Shown here piece by piece: positions 15,536-16,257 of a DNA stretch of 16,257 bases; positions within the stretch are counted from its first letter, which is position 1; each line of letters starts with the position of its first letter. Both the position numbers and the translations under genes were made by a program. The notes beneath the pieces were generated by a model. That model made no database searches. It was not told the origin of the DNA and saw nothing but the letters and a program-made list of their open reading frames with translations. The DNA comes from an uncultured Lachnospiraceae bacterium (lineage in GTDB: Bacteria > Bacillota > Clostridia > Lachnospirales > Lachnospiraceae), in assembly GCA_934371505.1 (NCBI GenBank), contig CAKRNW010000045.1, positions 1 through 16,257 of the forward strand. The letters are read 5' to 3'.

Positions 15536-16257
15536 ATGAATGATAAATTAGTGGTTTTATTGATTGAAGATGACCTCTCAGCATGTGAATCAATTCAAAA
15601 TTACATCAATTCTATACATGATGTAACGCTGGTAGGTGTATCAAACAATAGCGAGAAAGCCCTTGTTCTTACCAAGGCGCACCTTCCGGATGTGGTAATT
15701 CTGGATCTGGAACTGCATCAAGGCGGTGGAAACGGTCTGTTATACCTTTCTGCACTCAATAAGCTCAGCTTACCCAAACGCCCCTTTGTTCTGGTTACCA
15801 CCAATAACACCAGTGAGGTCACTCTGGCTTATGCCCGTCAGCTCGGTGCGGATTTTATTATGACCAAATACAATTCTGATTACAGTGCGAAATCGGTCAT
15901 TGATTTCTTACGCTCTATGAAGAGCGTTATTGCATCCCATACAAGCAGTTTCAATGTTCCTATGCCAAATATGACCCCGGCGCAAAAAGAAAAGCTGTTG
16001 GAACAGCGAATTCAGAGAGAATTAGACCTTCTGGGTATCAGTCCCAAGGTAAAAGGTTATCGCTATCTCATTGAGGCAATTCAGTTTAATATCGACACCC
16101 CCTCTGAGAGCATTTCAAAGCACCTTGCAGATAAATACAAGAAGTCTACCGCCAGTGTAGAGCGAGCCATGCAGAACGCAATCAGTAATGCCTGGGCAAC
16201 TTCCGACCCTGCGGAATTAGCGGTACACTATCGGGCAAGAATCCGTGCAGAAAAGGG
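15536..16257 (+). CDS. Response regulator with Spo0A-type C-terminal DNA-binding domain (partial)
   Basis: Partial at the right edge: 240 codons seen, no stop. Residues 5-125 are a receiver domain with acidic pocket E11/D12/D13, phosphoacceptor D57 in VVILDLEL, a TT (88-89) at the signalling position and K111. A linker (126-150) leads to a Spo0A C-terminal-like domain: LLGISPKVKGYRYLIEAI (about 165-182) and KYKKSTASVERAMQNAISNAW (about 201-221), matching the recognition-helix region of Spo0A (ASRVERAIRHAIEVAW). Perhaps a few tens of residues are missing. The stretch before the recognition helix is not the usual Spo0A LLGSITKVLYP, so this is probably a paralogue rather than Spo0A itself. It lies divergent from the small zinc-ribbon gene and may regulate neighbouring genes, which is inference. 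Confidence 0.85.
   Translation, partial: MNDKLVVLLIEDDLSACESIQNYINSIHDVTLVGVSNNSEKALVLTKAHLPDVVILDLELHQGGGNGLLYLSALNKLSLPKRPFVLVTTNNTSEVTLAYARQLGADFIMTKYNSDYSAKSVIDFLRSMKSVIASHTSSFNVPMPNMTPAQKEKLLEQRIQRELDLLGISPKVKGYRYLIEAIQFNIDTPSESISKHLADKYKKSTASVERAMQNAISNAWATSDPAELAVHYRARIRAEK

Noticed and set aside
15510..15539. Nine-codon leader frame MKRDGRLQL overlapping the response regulator ATG
   Set aside because: No ribosome site precedes its ATG, which lies at the predicted transcript start, so it is probably by chance.

Overview
This window looks like a low-to-mid GC, Gram-positive, spore-former-type Firmicute, most likely a Lachnospiraceae-like Clostridium relative. The evidence is strong AGGAGG-type ribosome sites, TATAAT/TTGACA promoters, zinc-ribbon plus transmembrane proteins, a Spo0A-like C-terminal domain in the last gene, and GT-C-like membrane proteins of kinds I associate with such genomes. 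The assignment is by family resemblance, not by a search.

Layout. (1) 1-185: the end of an unknown + strand reading frame may lie at the left edge, followed by a strong hairpin terminator serving the minus-strand operon. (2) 186-9660, minus strand: a long polysaccharide-modification operon. In transcription order it is a sugar-1-phosphate guanylyltransferase with a cupin tail (manC-like), an acyltransferase-3 O-acetylase, a GtrA-like flippase, a GT-C-like multi-membrane protein with a coupled membrane/ectodomain companion, a UDP-glucuronate 4-epimerase, a GT4 glycosyltransferase, and a zinc-ribbon/TM protein with a 630-residue ectodomain. (3) 9661-9866: a divergent promoter region. (4) 9867-13751, plus strand: a 967-residue GT-C-like protein of the PTPS-related type and a polyprenyl-phosphate-type GT2, ending in a hairpin. 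(5) 13821-15344, minus strand: UDP-glucose 6-dehydrogenase with its own extended -10 promoter, preceded by a 66-residue zinc-ribbon protein. (6) 15536 to the right edge, plus strand: a response regulator with a Spo0A-type DNA-binding domain, cut by the window end.

How the genes fit together. Ugd makes UDP-GlcA and the epimerase converts it to UDP-GalA, while the manC-like protein makes a GDP-(or NDP-)sugar. The GT2 enzyme probably loads a sugar on undecaprenyl phosphate, the GtrA-like protein is a candidate to flip it, and the two GT-C-like proteins (one apparently split in two polypeptides) are candidates to transfer it outside the membrane. The GT4 enzyme acts in the cytoplasm and the acyltransferase decorates the product. 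The sequence-level result is a three-component extracytoplasmic glycosylation set (GT2/GtrA/GT-C) divided across two divergent operons. No mobile element, CRISPR array, tRNA or rRNA was seen.
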